Of a stretch of 56,340 nt of DNA, positions 35,982-44,219 are shown piece by piece. The first letter of the stretch is position 1. The number at the start of each line of letters is the position of its first letter. This DNA comes from M10-OD1-4 sp038061695 (GTDB taxonomy: Bacteria > Patescibacteriota > Minisyncoccia > GWC2-36-17 > M10-OD1-4), in assembly GCA_038061695.1 (NCBI GenBank), contig JBBTYT010000006.1, positions 1 to 56,340 of the forward strand. Reading direction: 5' to 3'. A model generated the notes under the pieces. The model worked only from the letters and a program-made list of their open reading frames with translations. It had not been told where the DNA came from and made no database searches. A program made the translations under genes and the position numbers.

Positions 35982-36010
35982 TTGATATATAACTAATCTA
36001 TAGTTAATAT
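35982..36010 (+). promoter_or_regulatory. Promoter of obg
   Basis: TTGATA (35982-35987), a 17-base spacer and TAATAT (36005-36010). The leader to ATG 36072 would be about 55 bases. Confidence 0.55.
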
Positions 36011-36071
36011 GGGCTTGTCGTGTAGCTGATTTAATAAATATTAATCATTATTAGATAGTGTCTAAATTCAA

Positions 36072-37040
36072 ATGTTAGTAGATGAAGTTACAATAGATAT
36101 TTTTGGAGGGCGAGGAGGGGATGGTAGAGCTCATTTTGATGGTAGTAAATCAAAAGAGGGTATTGATGGCGGCAATGGCGGTGATGGCGGATCAGTATTT
36201 GTTATTGGAGTTTCAGATTTGGGGGCATTGAATCAATTTAGATTTAAAAAATCTTTTAAGACAGAAGATGGTGGAAGAGGTGGTGTAAAAAAAATGCATG
36301 GCAAGAACGGAGAAGATATGATTTTAAAAGTGCCAATAGGAACAATCATTCATAACTTAGATACTAATAAGAAGAAGGAGGTTTTAAATGTAGGAGATAC
36401 TTTTAAAATAGCTTCCGGTGGAAAAGGCGGTAGAGGTAATGTAGAATTTAAATCAAGCAGGAATACATCTCCACAGGAATTTGAGATAGGAAAAGAAGGC
36501 GAGCATTTTAAAATATTTTTAGAGCTTCAATTAATAGCGCAAGTTGGTTTTATTGGTCTTCCTAATGCTGGTAAATCAAGTATGTTAAATGAGCTTACAG
36601 CGGCAAGCGCTAAAGTTGCAAATTATAGATTTACGACACTTGAGCCAAATCTCGGGGTTTTAGACGGTTTGATATTAGCGGATATACCTGGACTTATTGA
36701 TGGCGCTTCTTTAGGTAAAGGGCTTGGTATTAAATTCTTGAAACATATTAAAAGAACGAAGACGATAATTCATTTTATATCAATAGAGTCAGAAGATCTT
36801 ATAGAAGATTATAATATTATTCAAAGTGAATTGAAGAAATATGATCCTCTTCTTGCAGATAGAGAGAAGTGTATATTTTTAACAAAGCATGATCTTTGTT
36901 CAAAGAAAAAGATAGAAGAAAAGATAAAGATATTAAAAAAAGTTTCTAAAAATATCATACCTGTGTCTGTGTATGATTCTGATAGTATTGATGTTGTAAA
37001 GGCTATGCTTTTTAAATTAACCGGTTTTAATAATTCCTGA
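36072..37040 (+). CDS. obg: GTPase Obg (CgtA)
   Basis: Obg is an essential GTPase of 50S ribosome assembly and stress control. The 322-residue protein has the glycine-rich Obg fold (GGRGGDGRAHFDGSKSKEG, GGNGGDGGSVF, ASGGKGGRGNVEF). Its GTPase domain has G1 GLPNAGKSS near residue 160, switch RFTTLEPNLGV and G3 ADIPGLIDGA. G4 is FLTKHD, where most members have NKxD. There is no C-terminal OCT domain, as is common in short Obg proteins. Confidence 0.94.
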   Translation: MLVDEVTIDIFGGRGGDGRAHFDGSKSKEGIDGGNGGDGGSVFVIGVSDLGALNQFRFKKSFKTEDGGRGGVKKMHGKNGEDMILKVPIGTIIHNLDTNKKKEVLNVGDTFKIASGGKGGRGNVEFKSSRNTSPQEFEIGKEGEHFKIFLELQLIAQVGFIGLPNAGKSSMLNELTAASAKVANYRFTTLEPNLGVLDGLILADIPGLIDGASLGKGLGIKFLKHIKRTKTIIHFISIESEDLIEDYNIIQSELKKYDPLLADREKCIFLTKHDLCSKKKIEEKIKILKKVSKNIIPVSVYDSDSIDVVKAMLFKLTGFNNS

Positions 37041-37076
37041 TGTATAAAATCATATCTGATAATACTTTCTTTGTAG

Positions 37077-37082
37077 TATAAT
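37077..37082 (+). promoter_or_regulatory. TATAAT box immediately before the zinc-ribbon gene
   Basis: TATAAT ends 7 bases before ATG 37090. No clear -35 is present. This predicts a leaderless or nearly leaderless mRNA. Confidence 0.45.
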
Positions 37083-37089
37083 ATTAACT

Positions 37090-37410
37090 ATGATGAATAA
37101 TTTACACGAAGACAAAAAATATTTTTGCAGGATATGCGGAAATATTCTAAAGATAAAAAAGGAGCTTTTGTTTTGTTATGTTTGTAATATTTTTATAGGT
37201 GATCCAGCAACATATCAGAAAGCATTTAATCCAAATTCTTTTAACTCTATTTATGGCAGAGTAAAAACTATAAATAGAAATAAAAATGATAGTGATATAT
37301 CTATTATGATATCTATTTATGTTTTTATGGTTTTTATTGTTGGTATTTTCATTTTATTGTATTTTGGATTCAATTCAGAAATATTATTTGGAGGCATTGA
37401 TATGTTCTAG
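37090..37410 (+). CDS. Small zinc-ribbon membrane protein, unknown function
   Basis: The 106-residue protein has a zinc-ribbon-like N-terminus with CRIC (about residues 13-16) and CYVC (about 29-32). One membrane segment follows near residues 74-95 (ISIYVFMVFIVGIFILLYFG). The zinc site would be cytoplasmic if the N-terminus stays inside. I do not recognise the family. It stands alone between obg and another small gene. Confidence 0.62.
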   Translation: MMNNLHEDKKYFCRICGNILKIKKELLFCYVCNIFIGDPATYQKAFNPNSFNSIYGRVKTINRNKNDSDISIMISIYVFMVFIVGIFILLYFGFNSEILFGGIDMF

Positions 37411-37482
37411 ATTATATTATATAATGAAAACAGGATTTTTTGTTATATATAAATGTTCATTTTAAGGAGAATAAAGAATAAT

Positions 37483-37710
37483 ATGAATAATAAAACGGAT
37501 TCAAGTTTTGAATATGTTTGTGTGTTGGTTCTGGATGGAAATACGTATGAACTTAGAGAATTTTTTAATAAATGTAACAATAAGACTACGAAGGCATTAG
37601 GTGACCTTTTGATAGATATATCACAATTACCATCGGGGGAAAAAAAATTGTTTGGCGATGATATATCTAATATACTAGCATTAGTATCCAAAAAAATAAC
37701 TAAAAAATAA
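37483..37710 (+). CDS. Small protein of unknown function
   Basis: The protein (75 residues from ATG 37483; the frame is open from ATG 37453) shows no known motif: FEYVCVLVLDGNTYELREFF, then a Lys-rich C-terminus. AAGGAG at 37464-37469 lies 13 bases before ATG 37483 and inside the longer frame, so I prefer the shorter start. A terminator follows 17 bases after the stop, which supports a real gene. Confidence 0.55.
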   Translation: MNNKTDSSFEYVCVLVLDGNTYELREFFNKCNNKTTKALGDLLIDISQLPSGEKKLFGDDISNILALVSKKITKK

Positions 37711-37727
37711 CTAGTATAACTAAGTAG

Positions 37728-37758
37728 AAACCTCTCAACCTTATGGTCGAGAGGTTTT
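37728..37758 (+). terminator. Terminator-like hairpin
   Basis: A 9-bp outer stem (AAACCTCTC with GAGAGGTTT) plus an inner ACC/GGT stem is followed by a short T run. The T tract is only four bases, so efficiency is uncertain. Confidence 0.68.
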
Positions 37759-37793
37759 AAATTTGTAAAGTTTTTATTTTCTATCTTTTCTGG

Positions 37794-37799
37794 TATAAT
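37794..37799 (+). promoter_or_regulatory. Extended -10 promoter of the SbcD/SbcC-like genes
   Basis: TGGTATAAT (perfect TATAAT at 37794-37799 with a TG extension) lies 21 bases before ATG 37821. The -35 region is only T-rich. Confidence 0.52.
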
Positions 37800-37820
37800 T
37801 CTATTAGTAGTTTATTTTTT

Positions 37821-38963
37821 ATGATTAAGATTATTCATACTGGAGATATACACTTAGGGGCTAAATTCTCCTCATTTGGTAAAAAAGCTAGTCAGCAAAG
37901 ACAAGCTCTTTTAAATTCGTTCAAAAAAATTGTTGACGAGACTATTTTAAGGAAGGCTAATATCCTTTTAATAGCAGGAGATCTTTTTGATTCTAATTTT
38001 CCTTCATACGATACCGTTAATCTTATTAAGAGTGAGTTAAAAAAATTAGATGAATTAAATATATTTGTTGCAATATCACCAGGAACACATGATTGTCTTT
38101 CAGCTGATTCTATATATAAAAGAGAAGATTTTTCGGCAGGACTTTCCCATATTTATGTTTTTAATAATGAGAATGTAAAATTTAAATTTTTTCCTGAGCT
38201 TGATCTTGTTTTATATGCTCAGGCAAATACAGCTAATAAATCTAAGAAAAGTCCAATAAAATTTCTTCAATCAGAGACAAAAAATGATGCAAAATATAAA
38301 ATTGCTATGGCTCATGGTTCTGTCCAAATAGAAGGTAAGTCTGCTGAAGATGATTGGCCAATAACGCTTGGTGATATTTCAAAATCAGGTATGCAGTATA
38401 TAGCTTTGGGGCATTGGCATGGAGCGCAGGATTTTTCTTTTGGACAGACAAAAGCGTGGTATTGTGGCTCACCGGAAATAACATATAAAGAGGGTAAGGG
38501 TGGTATTGGACAAGGTTATGCTATGGAGGTTAATATTACAAATAATGTAGAAGTAAAGCCTTTTAAAGTGAGTAGTAAGGAGGTAGAAGAGTTTGATTTA
38601 GATGTGTCTTTATTTGACGGTATGGACTCTATTTATAAAGAGATAGATAAGAAATCCAATGAAAATATAATCTTGATTTTAAATATTTCTGGTATGATGA
38701 ATCCAAATCTATTTTTAGATAGAGAGAAAATTGAAGATGATTTTAGAGATAAGTTTTTTTTCATTAAGGTAAAAAATAATTCTTCACTTAGAATAGAAAA
38801 CATTACAGAAAGTGAGTATCCGGAAGATATGGTTATAGGGCAGTTTGTGAGGTTGATGAAGGAAAAAATTAACACTGCACAAAATGAAGATGATAAAAAG
38901 ATTTTTAATGAAGCTCTTCAGCTTGGTGTTGCTGAACTGGAGGGTAAAGAAGTTTTAATATAA
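37821..38963 (+). CDS. SbcD/Mre11-like (YhaO-type) DNA repair phosphoesterase
   Basis: The 380-residue metallophosphoesterase has motif I GDIHLGA (Asp9, His11), motif II LLIAGDLFDSN, motif III ISPGTHDCLS, then AMAHGSV and ALGHWHGAQ. Motif III normally reads GNHD; here Asn is Thr. It probably acts as a nuclease with the ATPase encoded next, like SbcCD or Mre11-Rad50. The start is 3 bases before the ATPase gene when measured stop to start, indicating one operon. The pairing with a membrane-hairpin ATPase points to the YhaO/YhaN subgroup. Confidence 0.85.
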   Translation: MIKIIHTGDIHLGAKFSSFGKKASQQRQALLNSFKKIVDETILRKANILLIAGDLFDSNFPSYDTVNLIKSELKKLDELNIFVAISPGTHDCLSADSIYKREDFSAGLSHIYVFNNENVKFKFFPELDLVLYAQANTANKSKKSPIKFLQSETKNDAKYKIAMAHGSVQIEGKSAEDDWPITLGDISKSGMQYIALGHWHGAQDFSFGQTKAWYCGSPEITYKEGKGGIGQGYAMEVNITNNVEVKPFKVSSKEVEEFDLDVSLFDGMDSIYKEIDKKSNENIILILNISGMMNPNLFLDREKIEDDFRDKFFFIKVKNNSSLRIENITESEYPEDMVIGQFVRLMKEKINTAQNEDDKKIFNEALQLGVAELEGKEVLI

Positions 38964-38966
38964 AAT

Positions 38967-41045
38967 ATGTATTTAAAATCATTATCAGTTAAAAATTTTA
39001 GGAAATTTAAAGAATTTTCTGTTAATTTTCCATCGGATATCACTATCGTTAAAGGTCCTAATGAAAAAGGGAAGTCCACAATACTTCTTGCTATTCTTGC
39101 AGGGTTTTTTTATGATCCTAAAAAATCTAACAAAGATATAGATGCTTTAAAATCTTGGAACTCAGAAGATCTCTACGAAATGAGTTTGGCAATTGAAAAT
39201 AATGGTAATGATATTATTTTAAAAAAGGATTTTAAAGAAAAAGAGATGTCTCTTAAAAATAAGACAACCGGAGTTGATATCTCAACTTTTAAAGAAATAT
39301 CCGATTATCTTTTTGAGATAGGATCTTTAAGATCGCTTTCATTATTTGAGAGCACTGCTTGTGTTAAACACGATGCATTATCACTAATAACACAAGGTAA
39401 TAGAGAGATATCTCAAGCTCTGCAGAGTATTTTAACATCTTCATCTGAAAATGTAAGCTCTGATAAGATAATAAAAAAAGTTTCCGATGCCCTCACCGAT
39501 ATACAGAAAGGACTTAAACAGGCATCTAAAAGTCCAGGAGTTTTAAAAGATATTGAAGAGAATCTTATTTCACTTGAATCAAAGAGGGTAAAGATTGTCG
39601 CTGAATTGAATGATATTTCAAAAAAAGTTGATTATCTTAGTTCTATTCAAGTTGAATTTGATAATTTAAAAAAAGAATTTGATGCTCTCTCTTCACAATA
39701 TGAAATAAATAAAAAGTATTTTAAAATTATAGATGAGCTTGATGGTCTAAATTCACAATTTAATAAATTAGATTTGGATGTCGAAGCTCTTAAAAAGCTT
39801 GAAAAAAATAAAGAGTATATATTGTTTCAGTTGGATAAGATGAGTTCATTGGACGGTTTTGATTTAAAAGAATTTTATAATATAAATGGAAATATAAAAG
39901 ATAAAGAATCAAAGCTTGAATATTTAAAAAAATATTCTGAAAATTCTAAAGAAAAAAAATTAGGAAAAAGTAAATTAAAGATTATATTTATAAATATCGC
40001 ATTATTATTTTTTGTTCTCGGATTTTTCGGATTTTTAAATTCATTAGCTTTTGTATCATTCTTTGTTTCAATTTTATTTTTTATCATAAGTTTTTTCTTA
40101 AAAAGTAAAAATAATAGCGATGTCATCTTAAAGGAATCTGACGAGGTTGTTTTATTTAAAAAAGATTTACAAGATTTAAGAGTTAGAATAGATGATATTT
40201 TTAAAAAAAATAAAGTAAAAAATGAAGAAGAGTTGATTGTTAAAATAAAAGAGCATAACGAATTTTGTAAGGAGCTTGAAAAGACAGAGGGTAAAGAAGA
40301 GGGTATTTTAAGAGGTTTTTCTTTTGATAACTTGAAAAATGAGAGAGCGCTGATTCTTAAAAAAATAGGCATAGCAGAAGAGAAGATCTCAGATGAGCAG
40401 AAGACGAATATGCCTATTCCACAAGAACAAAGACTTCTTGAGATAGATATTGATAGAGATAAAAAGAAGCTTCAATATCTTGAAAAGGAGATATTACAAG
40501 TATTGGCTATTTCAAATCAGTATAGTCTTGATAAGGAGGATCTGATTAAGTTGGAGGAGGAGATAGAATTTCTAAAGGAAAAAAGATTTAATGTTGAAAG
40601 AAAAGTAAAAATTTTTGACTCTTTATCAATTTCTCTTAAAGAGGCTCAGTCAAGGATAATATCAAAATCAAAATCTCGTATTGAGGATTATATGAAGAAA
40701 TATTTATCTGTCATTACTGATGCTAGGTATGATCATTTGATAGTTAATGATGATCTTTCTTTTTCTGTTTGGTCTGAAGAGAAAAAAGAGATGATTATTC
40801 CTGAAAATAATCTTTCCCAAGGCACAATAGATCAGTTTTATCTTGTGGCTAGATTTGCTATCTTAGATGTTTTAAATAAGGGTAGAAAATCAATCGTTCT
40901 TTTAGATGATCCTTTTCATTCATTTGATGCAACAAGAAGAGAAAAGACAAAACAAGTTTTAAATGATTTAACAGATAAATTTCAAATTATCCTTTTTACA
41001 CATTCATCGGATTATGATGAGTGGGGAGAGGTGGTATCAATATAA
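38967..41045 (+). CDS. SbcC/Rad50-like (YhaN-type) ATPase with a central membrane hairpin
   Basis: The 692-residue SMC-like protein has Walker A GPNEKGKST at residues 30-38. Two coiled-coil arms follow, and an ABC signature LSQGTIDQFY lies near 617. Walker B SIVLLDDPFHSFD lies near 642, followed by a His switch ILFTHSSD. Between the coiled-coil arms, at about residues 338-378, are two membrane segments (IIFINIALLFFVLGFFGF, ALAFVSFF-like stretch) where Rad50 and SbcC have the CxxC zinc hook. I see no CxxC there. The complex is therefore likely membrane-tethered. Long poly-Lys/Glu coils have typical low-complexity composition. Confidence 0.84.
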   Translation: MYLKSLSVKNFRKFKEFSVNFPSDITIVKGPNEKGKSTILLAILAGFFYDPKKSNKDIDALKSWNSEDLYEMSLAIENNGNDIILKKDFKEKEMSLKNKTTGVDISTFKEISDYLFEIGSLRSLSLFESTACVKHDALSLITQGNREISQALQSILTSSSENVSSDKIIKKVSDALTDIQKGLKQASKSPGVLKDIEENLISLESKRVKIVAELNDISKKVDYLSSIQVEFDNLKKEFDALSSQYEINKKYFKIIDELDGLNSQFNKLDLDVEALKKLEKNKEYILFQLDKMSSLDGFDLKEFYNINGNIKDKESKLEYLKKYSENSKEKKLGKSKLKIIFINIALLFFVLGFFGFLNSLAFVSFFVSILFFIISFFLKSKNNSDVILKESDEVVLFKKDLQDLRVRIDDIFKKNKVKNEEELIVKIKEHNEFCKELEKTEGKEEGILRGFSFDNLKNERALILKKIGIAEEKISDEQKTNMPIPQEQRLLEIDIDRDKKKLQYLEKEILQVLAISNQYSLDKEDLIKLEEEIEFLKEKRFNVERKVKIFDSLSISLKEAQSRIISKSKSRIEDYMKKYLSVITDARYDHLIVNDDLSFSVWSEEKKEMIIPENNLSQGTIDQFYLVARFAILDVLNKGRKSIVLLDDPFHSFDATRREKTKQVLNDLTDKFQIILFTHSSDYDEWGEVVSI

Positions 41046-41068
41046 AAGTGTCTTTATTTTTTAAAAAA

Positions 41069-41428
41069 ATGTTAAATCATATAAAAAATTCTCCATTTCT
41101 AAGAGATTTATTTGTCTGGAAGATGATCTTTATTGGTTTTTTATTTAATCTTGCTTTTTATTATTATTTAAAAAGCGAGTCAGATTCTTTTCGTGATGGT
41201 TTAGATTACGCATCATTAATTGGACTTGACTATTCTATTTCTCAGGGTGATGGTAACTTTTATGGATTTATTTTAATTATAGCAATCATCTCTATTTTCA
41301 ATATCATTTGTTCAAGAGTTATCTATAATTATGATATTTTAGCATCATATATTCTAATTATTTCTGTGCCACTGCTTAATATTTTATATCCATTTTCTTT
41401 TCTCGTTTCCTCCTTTGTGACATCTTAA
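41069..41428 (+). CDS. Small membrane protein, unknown function
   Basis: About 119 residues from ATG 41069, with three predicted membrane segments (KMIFIGFLFNLAFYYYL, GFILIIAIISIFNIICSRVI, YILIISVPLLNILYPFSFL). The same frame extends upstream into the end of the ATPase gene via GTG 41048 or GTG 41021, so the start is uncertain. No family is recognised. Confidence 0.6.
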   Translation: MLNHIKNSPFLRDLFVWKMIFIGFLFNLAFYYYLKSESDSFRDGLDYASLIGLDYSISQGDGNFYGFILIIAIISIFNIICSRVIYNYDILASYILIISVPLLNILYPFSFLVSSFVTS

Positions 41429-41441
41429 TTTTGAGTATTTA

Positions 41442-41468
41442 TTGACTTTTTTAAAGGAATGTTATAGT
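41442..41468 (+). promoter_or_regulatory. Promoter of the rplJL leader
   Basis: TTGACT (41442-41447) with TATAGT (41463-41468) at a 15-base spacer and an extended -10 TGT; alternatively TAGTAT (41466-41471) with an 18-base spacer. It lies just upstream of the L10 leader. Confidence 0.6.
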
Positions 41469-41493
41469 ATTTATATAACTTAAAAATAAGTAA

Positions 41494-41590
41494 CCGTAGA
41501 CAAGGGGCCGGTTTTTAAAAACCTTAAGACCTCTCTAGGTGTATAGTATTTTACTATTTCTATTTGTCTACGGCCGAAAGGTCGTTTTTT
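41494..41590 (+). ncRNA. L10 ribosomal-protein leader with attenuator
   Basis: CCGTAGACAA (41494-41503) pairs perfectly with TTGTCTACGG (41564-41573) to close a structure that contains the CTAGGTG-type L10-binding element. Directly after, CGGCC-GAAA-GGTCG (41571-41584) forms a terminator hairpin followed by six T residues. The closing stem and the terminator share 41571-41573, so they compete. In other bacteria L10(L12)4 binds this leader and lowers rplJL expression. Confidence 0.82.
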
Positions 41591-41638
41591 ATTGAAAATT
41601 TAATTACTTTAAAGCTATAAAAGCTATAAACTAATAAG

Positions 41639-42169
41639 ATGGCTTTAACTAGAAAACAAAAAGAAGATATATTAGATTCAATCAAAAAGAAATTACAGGA
41701 TCAAGAATCCGTTGTTTTTACTGATTTTACCGGAATTTCTGTTATGCAGTCCAGTAGTCTTAAGAAAAAGTTAAAAGAGGTAAATACTGAGTATAAGGTA
41801 ATTAAAAAGAATATTTTAATAAAAGCCATTGAGGATACGAAGATTAATGGAATTGACCCAAGAAGCTTTGAAGGATCAATGGGTGTCGCTTTTTCTTATG
41901 GTGACGCTGTTGCTCCAGCAAAGATAATATATGAATTTTCTAAGCAAGAGGGTATAGGGCAGTTTAAGATTTTAGGAGGTATTTTAAATGGTGTTGTGAT
42001 ATCTCAAAATGATGTTAACGCTCTCGCTAAACTTCCTTCTAGGGATCAATTACTTGCAAATTTACTTGCTCAGATGAACGCTCCTGTTTCTGGATTTGTC
42101 AATGTGTTGGCTGGTAATATTAAAAATTTATTCTATGTATTAAATGCTATAGGAGAAAAGAAAGCTTAA
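41639..42169 (+). CDS. rplJ: 50S ribosomal protein L10
   Basis: The 176-residue protein matches L10: LTRKQKEDILDSIKKKL, VVFTDFTGISVMQSSSLKKKL, YKVIKKNILIKAIED, GSMGVAFSYGDAVAPAKIIYEF, and a C-terminal helix that binds L7/L12 dimers. It anchors the ribosomal stalk. It follows the autoregulatory leader and lies 51 bases before rplL, the usual order. Confidence 0.96.
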   Translation: MALTRKQKEDILDSIKKKLQDQESVVFTDFTGISVMQSSSLKKKLKEVNTEYKVIKKNILIKAIEDTKINGIDPRSFEGSMGVAFSYGDAVAPAKIIYEFSKQEGIGQFKILGGILNGVVISQNDVNALAKLPSRDQLLANLLAQMNAPVSGFVNVLAGNIKNLFYVLNAIGEKKA

Positions 42170-42220
42170 ATTATTTTATTGAGTTATCTTAGTAAAATGA
42201 TGTAGTTATTCTTAAATAAA

Positions 42221-42619
42221 ATGTCAGAAGAAAAAAAGATAGAAGTTCCTGCTAAATTTAAGGATTTAGTAGCCCTAATAGAAAAACTTTCTGTTATTGA
42301 TTTGTCAGAGCTTGTAAAAGTTCTAGAGGAAAAATTCGGAGTATCAGCTTCAGCTCCTATGGCTGTTGCCGTAGCGCCAGTTGCTGTAGCGGATGCCGCT
42401 TCCGAGAAGACAGAGTTTACAGTTGAATTAAAAAGTGGCGGAGAGCAAAAAATTCAAGTTATCAAAGTAGTAAGAGAGATAACAGGATTGGGTCTTAAGG
42501 AGGCAAAAGATTTAGTTGATGGAGCTCCTAAGGTTGTAAAAGAAGGAGTTAAGAAGGCTGATGCTGAAGAGATGAAGAAGAAGATTGAAGCAGCGGGTGG
42601 AGCAGTAGAGCTTAAATAA
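42221..42619 (+). CDS. rplL: 50S ribosomal protein L7/L12
   Basis: The 132-residue stalk protein has the N-terminal dimer domain, an Ala/Val-rich hinge (APMAVAVAPVAVADAA), and the C-terminal factor-binding domain with EKTEFTVELKSGGEQKIQVIKVVREITGLGLKEAKDLVDGAP. It recruits translation GTPases. Length and all key motifs are normal. Confidence 0.97.
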   Translation: MSEEKKIEVPAKFKDLVALIEKLSVIDLSELVKVLEEKFGVSASAPMAVAVAPVAVADAASEKTEFTVELKSGGEQKIQVIKVVREITGLGLKEAKDLVDGAPKVVKEGVKKADAEEMKKKIEAAGGAVELK

Positions 42620-42640
42620 GAACTTGTAATTCAAAGTAAA

Positions 42641-42697
42641 AAAGATAAAGAGGAATGCCTTCTGATATAATTTAATTTGAAGAAGGCCTCATCTTTT
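42641..42697 (+). terminator. Imperfect terminator-like hairpin between rplL and atpB
   Basis: AAAGAT-GAGG-GCCTTCT can pair with AGAAGGC-CTC-ATCTTT with small bulges, followed by a short T run. It may separate the ribosomal and ATP-synthase units, but the T tract is weak and readthrough is plausible. Confidence 0.5.
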
Positions 42698-42705
42698 AGT
42701 GGTAA

Positions 42706-43452
42706 ATGAATGAAATACATATAGCGCTTTCTGCCGAAAAAATCACAGAATTTCTAGGTATACAGGTTACAAATACTCTTTTAATGAGTTTTATTGTGGT
42801 CGGTATTCTTTTTATTTTAGCTTTTTTTATTGGAAGAAAACCTAAGTTAATACCAGGTAGAGTTCAAATTTTATTTGAGTCTTTGTTTATATATGTTATG
42901 ACATATATGGAAGAGACTCTAGAGAGTAAGAAATTAGCTAAGAAATTTTTCCCGCTTATTTTAACGATTTTTCTTTTTATTTTTATCGCAAATCTTATAG
43001 AGTTTACTCCAGGGATAGGTTCTATTGGATTTTATGTAGGAAGCGAAACAGAACAGGAATTTATTCCATTACTGCGTTCCATGAATACCGACCTTAATAT
43101 CACATTGGCCTTGGCTATGATTTCATTTTTAGTTATTGAGATTACAGGAGTAGTAACAATAGGTTTCTTTAAATATTTCTCAAAATTTATTAATTTTAAA
43201 TCTTTTTTGGGATTTATTATAGGTATAATAGAATTGTTTTCAGAGATAGCGAGATTAATAGCGTTTTCATTTCGTCTTTTTGGGAATATATTTGCCGGTG
43301 AAGTGTTGATTTTAGTGATTACGTTTTTTGTGCCACTTGTACTTCCAGTGCCTTTGATGGCATTTGAAGTATTTGTTGGATTTATACAAGCGGCGATTTT
43401 TTCATTGCTAACTTTATTTTTTATAAAGATAGCAATAACAGAACCGCATTAG
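42706..43452 (+). CDS. atpB: F1Fo ATP synthase subunit a
   Basis: The 248-residue membrane protein forms the proton half-channels. The essential Arg lies in the C-terminal signature IARLIAFSFRLFGNIFAGEVL, and further helices (FEVFVGFIQAAIFSLLTLFFI) match the family. About five or six membrane segments are visible. It begins the atpBEFHAG cluster. Confidence 0.95.
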   Translation: MNEIHIALSAEKITEFLGIQVTNTLLMSFIVVGILFILAFFIGRKPKLIPGRVQILFESLFIYVMTYMEETLESKKLAKKFFPLILTIFLFIFIANLIEFTPGIGSIGFYVGSETEQEFIPLLRSMNTDLNITLALAMISFLVIEITGVVTIGFFKYFSKFINFKSFLGFIIGIIELFSEIARLIAFSFRLFGNIFAGEVLILVITFFVPLVLPVPLMAFEVFVGFIQAAIFSLLTLFFIKIAITEPH

Positions 43453-43485
43453 AGAATATAATTAAAAATTAAGTTTTCAGTCAAA

Positions 43486-43503
43486 AGCTATCAGCTATAA
43501 GCT
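43486..43503. repeat. Short palindromic AGCTAT repeat between atpB and atpE
   Basis: AGCTATCAGCTATAAGCT is made of overlapping AGCT palindromes. A related AAAGCTATAAAAGCTAT sequence occurs just before rplJ near 41612. They may be fragments of a dispersed repeat. Confidence 0.35.
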
Positions 43504-43518
43504 CAAAACTATTAAATA

Positions 43519-43746
43519 ATGGAACTTGAAGCAGCGAAAATTTTAGGTATGGCATTGGTTGTTGGTCTCGGTGTTATAGGACCTGGAATAGGAATTGGTA
43601 TTATAGTTTCTAAAGCTCTTGAGGCTATAGGAAGAAATCCTGATGCTATGGGAAAAATCCAGGCTACAATGTTTATAGGTATTGCATTTACAGAAGCTTT
43701 AGCTATTTTTGCATTAGTTATCGGTTTTATAATAAAATACACCTAA
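43519..43746 (+). CDS. atpE: F1Fo ATP synthase subunit c
   Basis: The 75-residue hairpin has the glycine-rich first helix GLGVIGPGIGIGIIVSKALEA, the polar loop IGRNPDAMGKI, and the second helix with the ion-carrying Glu in FTEALAIFALVIGF. The Na+ coordination set of Na+-type rings (Gln in helix 1, Ser or Thr after the Glu) is missing, since Ile and Ala occupy those sites. This argues for H+ coupling. Confidence 0.95.
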   Translation: MELEAAKILGMALVVGLGVIGPGIGIGIIVSKALEAIGRNPDAMGKIQATMFIGIAFTEALAIFALVIGFIIKYT

Positions 43747-43769
43747 TAAATTTTACATAGTTAAAAAAT

Positions 43770-44219
43770 ATGGATGAGGTATTAAAGGTTTTTGGTGTAA
43801 ATTGGCATCTTGTTTTAATTCAATCGATTAATTTTGGATTGCTTTTGATTGTTCTTAATAGATTTTTATATAAACCAGTAATGAAAATTATAGATGAAAG
43901 AGCGATAAAAATAGGAAAGTGCGTTAAAGATGCTGATGAGGCGGAAAGGAAATTAAATCAAGCTGAAGAAGAGAAAAAGAAGATACTATCCACTGCTATT
44001 CAAGATGGAGACGAGATTATAAATTTATCAAGAAGAAAGGCAGAAGATGTAAAGGCAAGCTTTTTAAAAGAAGCTGAGGATAAAGGTGCTAAGATTCTTT
44101 CTGATGTTATTAAAAAAGCAGAAGAAGAAAAAAGAAAAATAATAGAAAATAGTAAATCAGAGATTGCAAAAATAACAGTTTTAGCAGTAGAAAATATTTT
44201 AAGAGAGAAATTAAAATAA
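43770..44219 (+). CDS. atpF: F1Fo ATP synthase subunit b
   Basis: The 149-residue stator stalk protein has one N-terminal membrane segment (LVLIQSINFGLLLIVLNRFLY) with KPVMKIIDERAIKI after it, then a long charged coiled coil. Length is normal. Its stop codon abuts the atpH start codon. Confidence 0.93.
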   Translation: MDEVLKVFGVNWHLVLIQSINFGLLLIVLNRFLYKPVMKIIDERAIKIGKCVKDADEAERKLNQAEEEKKKILSTAIQDGDEIINLSRRKAEDVKASFLKEAEDKGAKILSDVIKKAEEEKRKIIENSKSEIAKITVLAVENILREKLK

